A DNA stretch of 64,000 bases from Acephala macrosclerotiorum (Eukaryota; Ascomycota; Leotiomycetes; Helotiales; Mollisiaceae): the NCBI GenBank assembly GCA_014904845.1, contig MU119471.1:1-64000 (forward strand), written 5' to 3'. This document shows, one piece after another, positions 23,835 to 35,422 of this stretch (its first letter is position 1; each line of letters begins with the position of its first letter). Position numbers and translations under genes: made by a program. The notes beneath the pieces are model-generated. The model was not told the origin of the DNA. It saw only the letters and a list, made by a program, of their open reading frames with translations, and ran no database searches.

Positions 23835-24516
23835 GTTGTGTATCTTAACGCATGCGCTTCCTGCTCAGCAGGAAGGACTCACCGCTATTGTACTGGGGAG
23901 AGGTTTAAAGGCATGGCGAAATGAAAGAGCAAAGAGTGTTTCTTTTCTAGGCATCCAAAAGACAAAGGAGACGGTTCAAGATCTCAACATGCAAAGTGTC
24001 AAAAGTGATCATGTGATAGATCACGTGCAAGGCCAGCTAGTCCACTCAAAGTGTACTCCCTACAGGGCTGAATAAATGTTAAATAACGCCATAGAATTTA
24101 CTCCGTAACTTACTGCAAACAAAAACACGAGATCCTGACCAGGTGATTGGATAGACCACTGTATTCGCCACCGGAGGTTAACCCCGCATTAACATCTATC
24201 ACAACCTGTAGGTAGTTATATAGAGAGTTTTCCCCTCGATAGTTCTGCAGAGCAATGAATCCTCTTGGAATCTACCCCTTTCCTCTTCACGTGAAATAAC
24301 CGTTCAACACAGAGAAGAGTCGTGGCACCACCAGACCTATGGTGATCTGCGTGGAGGATGTTGCATTGAAGCGCGTCTCGTCGTCTCGCGTCAAAGGAAC
24401 GCGTGCTCCACCCCAAATCTCACATGCTTTTCCATCCCACTTCCGATTTAGACGAACGATATCCTTCAACGACACCCAATCTCATCCTAAACGATACTAA
24501 ACAAAATACCAAAGCC
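23835..24516. other. Intergenic region, divergent upstream sequence
   Basis: Lies between the start of the DUF4470-like pseudogene (minus) and the F-box gene (plus). Short frames here have no recognisable content. It should contain the F-box promoter; no specific site can be supported. Confidence 0.4.
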
Positions 24517-25515
24517 ATGGAAGGAACGGTATGTCCAACTCTGCCGAACGAGCTTTGGATCAGAATCCTGCGAAGCCTCGACACAGGCGATGATTTGAGC
24601 TTCCTATGGGTTAAATGCCGGCACGTCAATACCACCTTCAAAGATGCCACAGAGTCCATATTCCGAGAGAAGCTTCTCCCCAAGCTCCGGATAAATTTCA
24701 TGCTCGGTGAGTACTCGTTACGAATGTCTGCGGAAGACTAGCATGCTGACAAGAGTGCAGGTGAGTACGTTCCACCTGCGCGGGACGATAGACGATTTCC
24801 TGCCGTTCCTCTAAGCTGCGAATTCGAGTTCGAGAGCCTGTCGGCGGACAGGCGTACTGCTATCCTGTCCTTGGACGAGGAAATAAACGAGGATATGGTG
24901 GACGACTTGAAGCTTCTCATTCAAAAACGATTGAGACAATTGATGGGAGAGTCACATATCGAGATGCCGAAACATACGGTCCAAATACGACGCGATGTAA
25001 ATGATGGTCCAATACCTGGTGTCGCAGTCGATTACGATACTTTAAAATTAAGCTGCAACTGGAGAGAGCTTTTCTCAGTGTTTTATGGGGAAGAATTTCT
25101 TTATCACAAATTTAGTGCTGATGCGGCATCGAAGAAATTGGGCTGGCTGAAGGATTTAAGAGAGAAGGTTGATAAAAAGGAGATGGACGCTATGGCAGTT
25201 ATTCAAAAGGCGCTTCATGCGTTTGCAGATGACAGCTCGATTGCTAGAAAAATGGCAAGAAGAGCAAGGGTCACTAGACAATTTGTAGAGTGGAACGGGA
25301 CGGAGTGGGATTTCGCTAGGGATGGGGATGAGGAACAGGAAGAGGAGATCCTAAAGAATTTGCAGCAATTCAGGCAGTGGGCGAGCCTCGGGGAGTGGAG
25401 TGATGACGAAGAAGCAGATGATGATTCTGAAGAAGACGACGACGATTCAGTGGAGGAGGAAAGTGGTGAGGAATGGGAGACTGACGACGACGAAGGGAGT
25501 GCGGAGGAGAATTAG
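24517..25515 (+). CDS. F-box-like protein with acidic C-terminus
   Basis: Two exons, 24,517-24,706 and 24,761-25,515, joined by a 54-bp intron (GTGAGT donor, GCTGAC branch site, GTGCAG acceptor), give 314 residues. Residues about 8-50 (PTLPNELWIRILRSL, then CRHVNTTFKDATESIF) match the F-box pattern, which binds Skp1 in SCF ubiquitin ligases. The middle is charged and helical without a recognisable substrate-binding repeat. The last 50 residues are an Asp/Glu-rich tail (DDEEADDDSEEDDDDS). The frame is open upstream to an ATG at 24,403 that would add 38 residues; I prefer 24,517 because the F-box then begins near the N-terminus as usual. The target is unknown. No lesions are visible. Confidence 0.7.
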
Positions 25516-26463
25516 GCCAGCCACCAATTAACGAGAGTCATAGCTGTGGACCTCATACTAGAAGAGCATTCTGGAGACGGGATCACGATGTCCGTGACGG
25601 CGAGAGACAATCTGGACTCGTCGCAGTGACGAAGAATTTTGTTCTTTGGATTGGGCACAATTTCTACGGCTGTTAAAGACTATGGCCTGCTTCGATTCAG
25701 GAAGGCCGTCCAAAGGGTTGGAATCGAAGGGAGGCTGCCGTCGAATTTTACGGGATCGTGACGAATACGTTGGTACCTGATCGAACGCCCCGAAGATATT
25801 CAATGTTTGGCGTCAATTCCAGACAGTTTGGATATGAAAAATCGGACTTTCAATTCGAATATTCGGAACGTATCAAGCCGTTCTTGATGAAAGGTAATCA
25901 TTCAAAATTCTGTGTTGGCACTTACGGGCGTTATTTAGACGGCACGGGGTTGTTTGAATACATTCGCATTCTATCATCGCTATTTCCGGATCAGTAATCG
26001 TTACCTCGATACCCACTCCATGGCATTGATGGCCAACACCTAGGTAGACACGACAACAGTGCCTTCTGACGAATTTAATTACTGTATGCGGTTGTCGGGC
26101 TCGCTCTCACGTAGGGGTGTGGTTGGTGAAGCTCCTATCATGTACTGCAAGTTGCGTAAGCACGCCGCAGGTTATGAAAGCGGGCTTGAATAGTAAACGG
26201 CAAATTCTATTATCCCCGAAAATGTGGCTGTCTGCAAGCTAGGAGCCCTCTCATTGGTTCTCTCGCACCTATTCCGGCGTCGACTGCTCCTATGCCTATT
26301 GTTGTCGCCGATGGTTCACAATTTGTTGTTGAAGGAGAACATACAGACAAGTAACCCAGAAATATGATATAAGGCCAAGTAAGTATCCTTATTCCATCAA
26401 CTCAGTTTCTCATCAGCTTCCAATCCTTGCGCTCCAATACATAGTCTTTTCTTTCGCCCAAAC
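25516..26463. other. Intergenic, no gene seen
   Basis: Short frames on both strands (for example 25,758-25,997) have no recognisable content. This is presumably the 3' end of the F-box gene and the promoter of the alcohol dehydrogenase gene. Confidence 0.4.
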
Positions 26464-27694
26464 ATGGTTCAAAACTTCGTCTACCGTGGTATTGAAGGCG
26501 CCGTTAAGAAAATGCCCGATGAGCTTCCAGAGCTGGGACCAAGGGATGTCCTGATCAAAATCACACACGCTAGTCTTTGTGGCACCGATGTTCATATGAT
26601 CCCTCACGGCATGGCTCTTGGTCATGAAGGCGTTGGAATTGTTGAGAAGATCGGGAGTGAAGTCAAAACTCTGAAAGTCGGGGATCGAGCAGGCGCTGGC
26701 TATTTGAGAAATGTAAGATCGCCCCTTCGCTGACCTTACATACAGAAGAATTTATGCTGATAATCACCTTTAGAGCTGCGGTCATTGTGACTATTGTCTG
26801 AAGGGGAAAGACATCTATTGCTACGAGCGCAACGTCTTGGGAGAGGCAGATTACAGCAAAGGAACATTTGGCGATTATTGTAAGCCTCTCCCCTTCCTCT
26901 TCTCTCGCATCCTACCTATCAACCCACAATCTAACACCTCCAGACATCGGCACAGAAACCTACATCCACAAAATCCCCAACGCCCTCTCCTCCGCCGACG
27001 CCGCTCCGCTCCAATGCGCCGGCTCCACCGTCTACTCCGCCATCATCCAAAATACTGTTCCAGGAAACCGCGTCGGCGTCCTTGGTATCGGCGGGCTCGG
27101 CCATCTCGCGATTCAATTCTCCTCCAAGCTAGGCTTCGAAACCATCGTCTTCTCAACAAGTGCGGATAAGGAGGCGGAAGCAAAGGGCTTTGGTGCGAGT
27201 GAGTTTTACTTGTTGAGTGAGCCCGAGAAGGTGGTTAAGCCGATTGATGTTTTGATTGTTACTGCGGGGAGGTATCCGGATTGGAGCAAGTGAGTATCAC
27301 CCCCTAGATACGGGAGAGGAGTAAGTGGTAAGGAGCTTGCTAATGTGATGGTGGCATAGGTTTATGAAGAAGGAGGTTCTTGCAAGAACGGCGAACATTG
27401 TTGTCCTTTCTGCGCCTACTTCGCCGATTGAGCTTCCGTATGTCGTCTTGACCTCCGTAGCTGAAAGACAGCGCTGACCGAAATAGATCTTGGCCTTTCT
27501 TCTTCGAGACCTACAATCTTCGCTCCTCTCTCGTCGCCTCCAGGGCCGTACATGCGGATATGCTCGGCTTCGCTGCTCTGCACGGGATCAAGCCTACAAT
27601 CGAGACGTTCGAGTTCTCCGAGGAGGGGTTCAAGGAGTGTCTGGATAAATTGAACACAGGGAAGCTAAGGTATAGAGGTGTACTTGTCAAGTAA
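26464..27694 (+). CDS. Zinc-dependent alcohol dehydrogenase (MDR family)
   Basis: Five exons (26,464-26,712; 26,774-26,879; 26,944-27,289; 27,360-27,437; 27,487-27,694) with GT-AG introns give 328 residues in one frame. The GroES-like domain carries the catalytic zinc ligands Cys39 (LCGTD) and His54-Glu55 (GHEG), with Cys143 the likely third ligand. The structural zinc loop SCGHCDYC...C has Cys85, 88, 91 and 99. The Rossmann fold has VGVLGIGGLG (about 162-171), so it should oxidise an alcohol or reduce an aldehyde with NAD(P)H in the cytosol. The closest group is probably the cinnamyl-alcohol-dehydrogenase-like enzymes; the substrate cannot be told. The length is slightly below the usual 345-360. 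It looks intact despite decayed neighbours. Confidence 0.88.
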
Positions 27695-28212
27695 TCTTGG
27701 TGCTTGGTATTCCAAATCTAAGGGCTGATGTTGACTGACACGTTGGGTTGATATCGCACCACTACTTTCTTTGATGTTTTTCTTATAATTTTGTCAACAC
27801 GCTTTGAAACATTTCCTGGGTGCTTTTACAAATCATTTTGCAGTCCCACGAAGTTTCTCCTTCTCAGTTCAGAGGTTATGCGTCGTCACAATGTCATCAT
27901 TTGTTACTCACACATGAATTTCACTACAAAGTGAAGTCTCGAGGTGACTACTAACCCTGTCTGCTCTGGCGGCCTCTCCTTTCACGCATGGACACCATTG
28001 TACTTCGAAGCAGGCGGGCGCTGCGATGTACAGTAAATTGAGCACTCCAATACACCGAGTTAGGAATTGCTAGCTGCTGTGCGGTATTTCGGGATTCGTC
28101 AATCTGACTACACGGAGGTATAGTTTGAGCAGTAAATACCAAACGAAGACACCAAAGATCGATCTACAAGTCTGGACTTCAATGCTTCTTCTTTCCCCAA
28201 ACTTTAAATCCC
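27695..28212. other. Convergent intergenic region (ADH / DyP)
   Basis: Holds the 3' ends of the two convergent genes. No additional gene, hairpin terminator or repeat was recognised. Confidence 0.4.
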
Positions 28213-29367
28213 TCAATCATCATCCAAACCGGCCAACAAACTCGCACTCGGAGCAAAAAAAGTCGTTCCCGTCAAAGGCGTCGAATAATCCAACAATCTA
28301 TCATGCATGCCCTCAGGAACCCCAACAAACATCCTCTCCAACATCTTCTCCACCACCCATAACCTCCTCGAATACCCAATAAAATAAGTCCCAAATTCTC
28401 CCTTGCCCGGACTCCCAAACGGCATATTATCCCTCAAGATATCGTGCTCGTTTCCATCCGCATCTTCCACCGTCGCCAGCTGCTTATGAGCCTTTTGCTC
28501 CTTCTCCCCAGCGTCATCCAATTCAATGTTGTCGAATTTTGTTCGCCCAATGATAGCTTCTTGTTTTTCGGCGGAAAGGCCCCGCCAACCTTTCAAGTTG
28601 TGGACATATTTTTGGATGACGATATAACTTCCGCCAGCACTGGCGGAGTCATCTTCTTGGGTACAGAGAATTGATTCTGGTACGGCGGGGCCAACGGGGT
28701 TGGCGGTTCCGTCTACAAATCCAAGGAGGTCCCGAATGTCGAAATACCGGAATCCGACCGTCTCGTCTTCTACTTTGATAGAATCTCCCAAGAGATCGAG
28801 GAGTTGACGCTCAAACTCGAAATTCAGATCCCGTCTTTCAGAGCGAATATGGAAGAGTAGATCTCCAGGTGTAGACACAGCTGTATGTTTCGCACCCTTC
28901 ACTTCACGGAAAGGATGCAGTTCAGCAGGACGAGGAAGCCGTGTGACTTCGTCCCAGACTCTACTTCCTATTCCGACAGTACAGGCGAATGAGGCATTAA
29001 GGTCGCGAATTGCAACATTTTTGGCGATGTCGTCGATGCTTGCGAGTGTCGAGCGGACGGTCTTGATAGCGCCAGGTCCGGAGAGGACGGAGAGGACGAG
29101 GAAGGTTGCTGACTGGGTGAGGGGTGCGTCGACACGTTGCGGCTCGATGGGAACACGGGTACTCATTGCGGCCCTTGAAGTATGAAATTGCGGGATTGGA
29201 TATAGTTTCCGACCTTGAAGTATTGGCCGACTTTTGGGAGGTCGTTGAAAGCTCTGTGTGACGATTGCTCGAGCCACTCCTCGTTCTAGACTTAAGATGA
29301 CGGGTCTAGAATACAACCAACTTCTTGCCCCGACGCGGATACTGCTGCTGATATTTCTTCGGTTCAT
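28213..29367 (-). CDS. DyP-type heme peroxidase with N-terminal leader
   Basis: An intronless frame of 384 residues. The hallmark GFVDG (216-220, catalytic Asp219) is followed by TANP; the probable proximal heme His308 lies in NEHDILRDNMPF, and the distal region GTYFIGYSRR includes the conserved Arg. These define the dye-decolorizing peroxidase family, most like the short class B/YfeX type, which uses hydrogen peroxide to oxidise phenolics, dyes or porphyrins. The first 67 residues lie outside the core, are rich in Arg and Ser and almost free of acidic residues, then reach a second Met (68, AAMSTRVP). This looks like a mitochondrial targeting peptide, or alternative initiation could give a cytosolic form. 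No lesions seen. Confidence 0.88.
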   Translation of the reverse strand: MNRRNISSSIRVGARSWLYSRPVILSLERGVARAIVTQSFQRPPKSRPILQGRKLYPIPQFHTSRAAMSTRVPIEPQRVDAPLTQSATFLVLSVLSGPGAIKTVRSTLASIDDIAKNVAIRDLNASFACTVGIGSRVWDEVTRLPRPAELHPFREVKGAKHTAVSTPGDLLFHIRSERRDLNFEFERQLLDLLGDSIKVEDETVGFRYFDIRDLLGFVDGTANPVGPAVPESILCTQEDDSASAGGSYIVIQKYVHNLKGWRGLSAEKQEAIIGRTKFDNIELDDAGEKEQKAHKQLATVEDADGNEHDILRDNMPFGSPGKGEFGTYFIGYSRRLWVVEKMLERMFVGVPEGMHDRLLDYSTPLTGTTFFAPSASLLAGLDDD

Positions 29368-29848
29368 CCCACTTTGATACCACTTATTGTCAGCCAGTTT
29401 CTAATGTACAAGTGAAGCTTTGTGGCATGTTGTGCAGACGTACAATACCCCGCTTTGACACCTGGGGGTCTCGCTTCGGGGCCGAACTTACAAGTACAGT
29501 AATCAAGCTGCAGATCTGATGCAATATATCTCCAATAATATATCCTGGTGCTACCTGATCTGAAATAATTGATAAAAGACCGCATTCAGACGCCCGATAT
29601 GCCCCAATCAGGGTGCGTGCATTGAAAATCGGAGTCATTCTCCAGTTCCCAGCGCCTTCCAACATTCACATGTCTAGCAAGAGTCACTATTCACGATTAA
29701 TTCGCTTGCTGGATGTCGATTTCATTGCACAGTAACGTGAAGTCAGTTCCTCTATGTATACATGCCATGTAATACGAAATGCCCAATCCGAGCCCCGTTC
29801 AAGAAGCAAAGAGCAAAGCAAGACCTGAGCAAAAACGAGTAAGTAGAG
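29368..29848. other. Intergenic, no gene seen
   Basis: Between the DyP start and the 3' end of the ABC transporter remnant, both on the minus strand. It should contain the DyP promoter; short frames here carry nothing recognisable. Confidence 0.4.
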
Positions 29849-32800
29849 CTAATCACTTCTCCCTCTCTCCTCACCACTTCGCGTATATTCACAAACCTCA
29901 ATCCTATCATCCAAACCCTTGTCCTCTCTCTCAACGACTCCCGCCACACCAGATAATTCAATATCACCCTCACCAATCCCATCACCAGGTTCACCAAAAG
30001 CATTGCTTCCATCAACAGGCCAATTCTCTCCTCTCAACGCCATCCTATCTCTCGGCCTCTCAACTTTTTCTTCAACATTTATAGCAGGCGCAGCAGTCCT
30101 AGCCCTTTTGTTCTTAGGCACCCTAGCAAGCCAGTACCAGAACATAGCCAGTGCAATATTGACCACAATGTAGACCCACAGAATACCGAAATCTCGCCAC
30201 CGGGTCTCGTAATCTGAGCTGATAAGTTTCAGAAACGCATTCGTATCTTTCAAAGGACAATAAGCACAACTCTCCATAGCTTCAGGATTACTGAGATATC
30301 CGCCAGCGGTTTGGAGATAAGCTGAGAGATAGGAAGAACAGGTAGTGTTTGGAAGGGGATTGAAGTGAAGAAGTTCGATTGAGGAGCAGGTTATAGGGGC
30401 GTTGGCTAGGCCTGTGGAAAGAACGGCGGAGACGATGTAAGTGAAGGGAGATACGCGGTACATGAAGATCCAGAAGCGGGGAAGGAGGTTTGGTCCGATG
30501 AGTACGCTGATTGAGTTTGTCAGCTTCTGTTCTTCCGACGGATGTCGAATAAAGTACGATCAAGCAAATACGGTCACTTACCCGCAGAAAATGAGCGAAA
30601 GCATAAACAACAGATTAGCATAATTGCCATCCATATCGACTAATTCAACACCAGCTTGGACCATGTGACCGAATGTACTCGTAAACATCATATAAGCAAT
30701 CATGAGCAAGAACATTGTTACGCTTCGTTCGTTGACTGTATCCGTGAATTGGGCATTTCGATACAGTCCGGATGGATAATATCAAGCGAGGAAGATGAAC
30801 ACCGCCTGAGTGCGTTCCAGGGAAGCTCGACAAGGATGTTGGAGAGCATGAAGATGGGCCAAGAGTATGTCTTCGCGGGACGCTCGCGGGCTTCATAGAT
30901 GGAGCGTTGGGTTACGAAGTTTGGGGGCATTTGTGGGACGAAGTTTGAGGAGAGTGTGCTGTGGGAGAATAGTGAGCTCTGGCCGTGGGCATTGGGACCG
31001 AACACTCACATCAGCATGAAGATGTTAAAAGTCTGATCTTGCAAGCCTTGCAGGGAATTATCAGACTTGTGAAATGCGAAGCCAAGGAACAAAGCTTGTG
31101 AAATGTCAGAAAAGGTCCTGTGTTTTGATCGAGGGATCATACTGAGCCAATGCACATAGCAGCCTTCAAATAGATGTAAGAAGGAGTTCTCCAATACTGT
31201 TGATTGACTCTCTTCAAGCACTCCCACAGCTGGACAGAAAAAGGAGCAGCAAGCTCCTCGAACCCATCATCAAGCTGAGCCTGCGTAGCCTGAGTTGATC
31301 TCGCATGCTGTGCCATATGATCCAGCTGGCGATGAACTTCAACGAACTCGGGACTAGTCCTCCAGGCCTCGGGCCAGTCAATGTCGCTATGAGAACCAGG
31401 AGTGCAACCAATGATTTCCATGATCCATTCAGCAGGGTTGCAGCCGAGAGGACACGGCTTGACACCATTGCGTTCGAAGTAGTCAATTACGGTGCGAGAG
31501 TCCCCGCCGATGTCGCCAAAGTAGACTGGTTTCCCTTCAGGTGCGAGAAAGAGCAGTCTGTCGAATCGTTCAAATAGAGCAGCGGATGGTTGATGAATGG
31601 TGCAAAGAATAACTTGGCCATGGCTAGTGAGTTTCTCAAGAAGGTCAACCACGGCCCAGGAAGTTTGGCTATCAAGTCCGGAGCTGGGCTCGTCGAGGAA
31701 GAGCAGCAATTGTGGTCTAGCAGCAAGCTCAACAGCTATGGTAAGTTTCTTACGTTGCTCAATGTTGAGACCTAAGTATTTTTAGTTACCTAGGGACGAA
31801 TGAAAAAAGCATGCTATCTTACCTTCTCCAGGTACACCAATAATTGCATCAGCATACGACTCCATGTCCAAAAGCCCGATGATCTCATCAACATAACGAA
31901 GCTTCTCTGATCTGGACTTGCTTTGAGGCTGACACAGGATTTCGTTGAAACGCATAGCTTCTCGTACAGTCATGGTTTCCAAATGGATGTCTTGTTGCTG
32001 GGCGTAGCCAGTCTTCCGCTGGAAAGAAACATTTCGGGGCCAACCATCGACTAGCGCCTCACCAGAAGCGACGCCAATGGTATCACGAGTGGTAAGGATA
32101 TCAAGAAGTGTGGTCTTGCCTGCTCCCGACGGTCCCTTTTTGGTTGATCAGTCTATAAACCTGACGGAGAATAATTGGAGCATGAAAGGGACTGAAACAC
32201 ATACCATCAAAGCAGTCAACGTGCCAGGCGCAACCCAGCCGTCAACACGATTCAAAATGCGACGATCTTCCTTGATCTTGATATCATAGCAAATGTCCTT
32301 CCATTGAAATACCGACGTCTGTTTCTGCAAAGTCGCTAACTTCTTCTCCGCAATAGTTAGGTCCTCATTTGACTTGCTATCAAAGCGACTCGATTGAGGC
32401 TGCTCGATGTCAGACTTGTTCGGGTGATGCCGTCCACGCTGAAAGAGTAAGATCTCGCCCTTCGATTTCTTGGCTGTGATATACTCGGTTGCGGTGAAGT
32501 ATGTGAATGTGAAAAATATTGTCAAGGCGATAATAATTCCCAAATTTCTGTCCAAATTAGCTCATGTTACGAGAATAATTTAGAAGGTAGAAATACCTCC
32601 ATAAGTGCTCGGGACGATAATTGAAACTCAATCTGTTGTAGTCCGTGCCAGAAACGACATCCGAGCCTGTAATTGCTCTGACAGTAGCACAAATACGGTT
32701 GAGACCACTAACGTTAAGATAGTTAGGGCCAGCAGGAACAAATGACTTCGGACTGCATTTAAAGTTACGCCCATGGTACTCGTTAATCATCAAGCTCTCA

Positions 32801-34993
32801 AAAGCGTACGCAATCGGATCAATATAATTGATCCATCTGAACCAGGGATGCATTTGTCCGATCGGCACAACAAATCCAGTGTATGTCATCAAAGCTAGAA
32901 TCGCGATCGTCGACGGAAACAGTGGAGACGCCAAAGTACGAGAACTTGCGCCAAAGCTCCGGAACACCATAGACAATGACACCGTCATAGAAAATGAGAA
33001 GAGCAAGAAGATAAAGAATGCTCTAGGCTGTCTTCGTAGGTTGGACATGAAGTACAGGACTAGGTTGAAGAAGATGGAGTTGCAAACTTTGAATGGCATG
33101 TCGCAGAGAGTTGATGCGACCGCTTCCGCAAAGGGGTGGTAGAGGCCGTAGCGAGCATGCTTTTCGACGATTGGACGATGGTCGAAAATGATCAAGATCT
33201 ACAACATGTCAGTCAAGGACAAAAATTGGTTCTGAAGCTCACCTCCAATGCGCTCGCGAATGCATTGAGCAGAATGGCCAGGAAAATTAGAACGGATCTA
33301 CTGTAGAAGCTGTCCGTTGTCTCGTCCAGGTTGTAGAACATACTTCCTACAACAAGTGCCAAGACCGCATTTGCCACAACTCGAGAAATCGTGACAGAAG
33401 CATCTCCTTTCAGTCACTGAGAGCCTCTCTCAACGCATATCATGACTTGCTGATATAGTGAAAGAGTATATGGAGATCCAACCCTTCTGGCAGAGAATTA
33501 GCATGTGATCCACACCTTCCTGAGGGACGACTTACTGTTGGACTGCCTGCTGAGCTCTCCGTGATTCGACGAATGATGCCACTGAAGGCCCACCGATGGG
33601 ATACTTCTCATTGTACCGATTGATGTCTTCATGCAATCGCTGATAAGCCTTACTACTCTTCCACGCCTCAGCGAATTCGTCCGCAGTGCGGGGTACGAGA
33701 ATCTCATAACCAGGTATGATACGCCGTTCAGCAGGGCTGGTCAGTGCGGCCAGAAAGTCGGCTGTGATTTGACGTGGGAGGCATTCGAAACCCATGTTAG
33801 TAAAGAAATCTTTAGCTTCATTGCAGGGACCGAAGTATATTTGACGCCCCTCGTACAGGACTGTGACTTTATCGAAGACCTGCTAGTCGCTAACAAAGAT
33901 TGGATGAAATGAATGCTTAAACCTTACTTCATATGCATCTCGAGAGCCTTGATACACAGAGACGAAAGCAGTAGCTCCAGCAAGGCTAGTTGAAAGTCTG
34001 ATCGTCTTGCAGAATTCGAGCGCAGAATCCAAGCCTCTTGTGCCATTGTCCCAACACTGTAATGGACTTCCACTGACCACTGCCTCTGCAATGCTCACCC
34101 GCTTTCTCTCGCCCCCGCTGACACCTTTGATCATAATGCCTCCCACATGTGTACTGATTGGGTGCTGGATTCCAAACGTCGCCATAATGACATCTCGCAT
34201 ATGTCTGCCCACATATCCCGTGTAACTCCAGGGAAGGTATTGTCGCGCGGGGCTCGAGCTTTTGCTGCAAAAAGCAGTGTCTGGCCGACAGTAAGTTGCG
34301 GAAAGTGCACATCGTTCTCAGCCATATAAATGGCCTCGCCTCGGAATTGCGTATGCATCTGCGTTTCTGGGATACCTTGGTAGTTGAGCATCGATTCTGA
34401 GCCGATGTAGAAACCATGTGTATCCCCCGAGATAGTTTTGAGGAGTGTAGAGCAACCGCTACCTGGACATCCGAGTACTCTAAGGAATAAATCAGTATCG
34501 TACTCAAAGTGCCATCTAGGGGTCGAGGAGCGGAGGGGCCATCATCACTCGTGAAGAGCTCGACTCTGAAAGTCTCTTCAAAGAAAGGGCAATATATCAC
34601 GTACAAGCACATCTCTCCAGCTTCAACCAGGCCGTCGAAATCTTTCAAAACCTGTATTCGTTGCTTCTTCTGTCCGCCCATCCATCGAAACAGCCTTGTG
34701 GGCTCCAGTAATACATTTCCAACATTCTTCTGGTAATCCGTGGGACTGCCGAAACCGTATGCTTCGAGGTTTCTGAATGCTATGCCAGCAGGTCGAGGTA
34801 GGTATCTGGCCGGATCTTTTTGTGTGAAACTAACGAGGTGGGATATCCATGCCTGCGCACTGAAGTGATAACTTTTTGGGTCCAAGTGAGAGTCGGATGG
34901 AACTCCCAGAAAAGGGTTTGGGAAGTTGTCCATGTCTGTTCGGTGGTTGGAGAACCTCTCTACCTGCACTAGAAGTTCAATTGAGACCAACAT
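29849..34993 (-). pseudogene. PDR-type ABC transporter (ABC-G), broken by several small lesions
   Basis: A full-length fungal PDR layout is readable on the minus strand. NBD1 has Walker [10 protein letters not shown] (normal Cys variant), VSGGERKRVSIAEA and CWDNGTRGLDS. The first membrane block covers about 33,480-32,560. NBD2 has [12 protein letters not shown], an [15 protein letters not shown] signature and [14 protein letters not shown]. The second membrane block and cytosolic tail end at 29,849. About ten short introns are visible (for example 34,480-34,604, 33,880-33,927, 33,484-33,535). Lesions: a one-base deletion near 34,204; two residues missing after RGLDSA (about 34,020); CGA to TGA at 33,414-33,416; a one-base deletion at 30,806/30,807; TGG to TGA at 30,782-30,784. 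An intact version would export toxic compounds. Start uncertain (34,993 or 34,933). Confidence 0.85.
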
Positions 34994-35422
34994 CCAAAAG
35001 TCTAAGAGTTGCGATACCCATTGAGTCGGCTAGCAAAACGTCCCCGAATCACCTCAAGGCTGTGAGTACTACTTCCCACTCGCGCTTGACTTAGAAGTCC
35101 CCAGAAGTGGTGCCGCAATGGTGATGCATGAGCGAGCATCAGCCCATCACTTACTAAACCCGCGATAGAGCTTGAGTCCACCTGATCTGGACAATTATTT
35201 TAGGATGAGTCCCGTCCCAAGGCAGTATAGACGACAAGATTGGCAAGTGCTTTTAAGACAAAGAGGGGAGGAATATGCACGTCAGGTTACAGGATCCAAC
35301 AACCGAGCAAACTGATTTAGAAAAACAAACTATCAAGGCAGAGAAGCATCAAACAGGCCCCCAAGATGTTCCAAGAAGCATGGGAGGTCGCCGGGACCTT
35401 GTTGGCGTTTACTGGTGGCACC
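34994..35422. other. Host sequence left of the hAT element
   Basis: Normal-composition DNA between the ABC transporter start and the hAT element; possibly its promoter or a lost first exon. Its last eight bases (35,415-35,422, GTGGCACC) are the left target duplication. Confidence 0.5.

Noticed and set aside
33986..34480. Second half of a 335-codon minus frame in the ABC transporter
   Set aside because: Reads through an intron and then out of frame with NBD1; the true frame is shown by the Walker and signature motifs.
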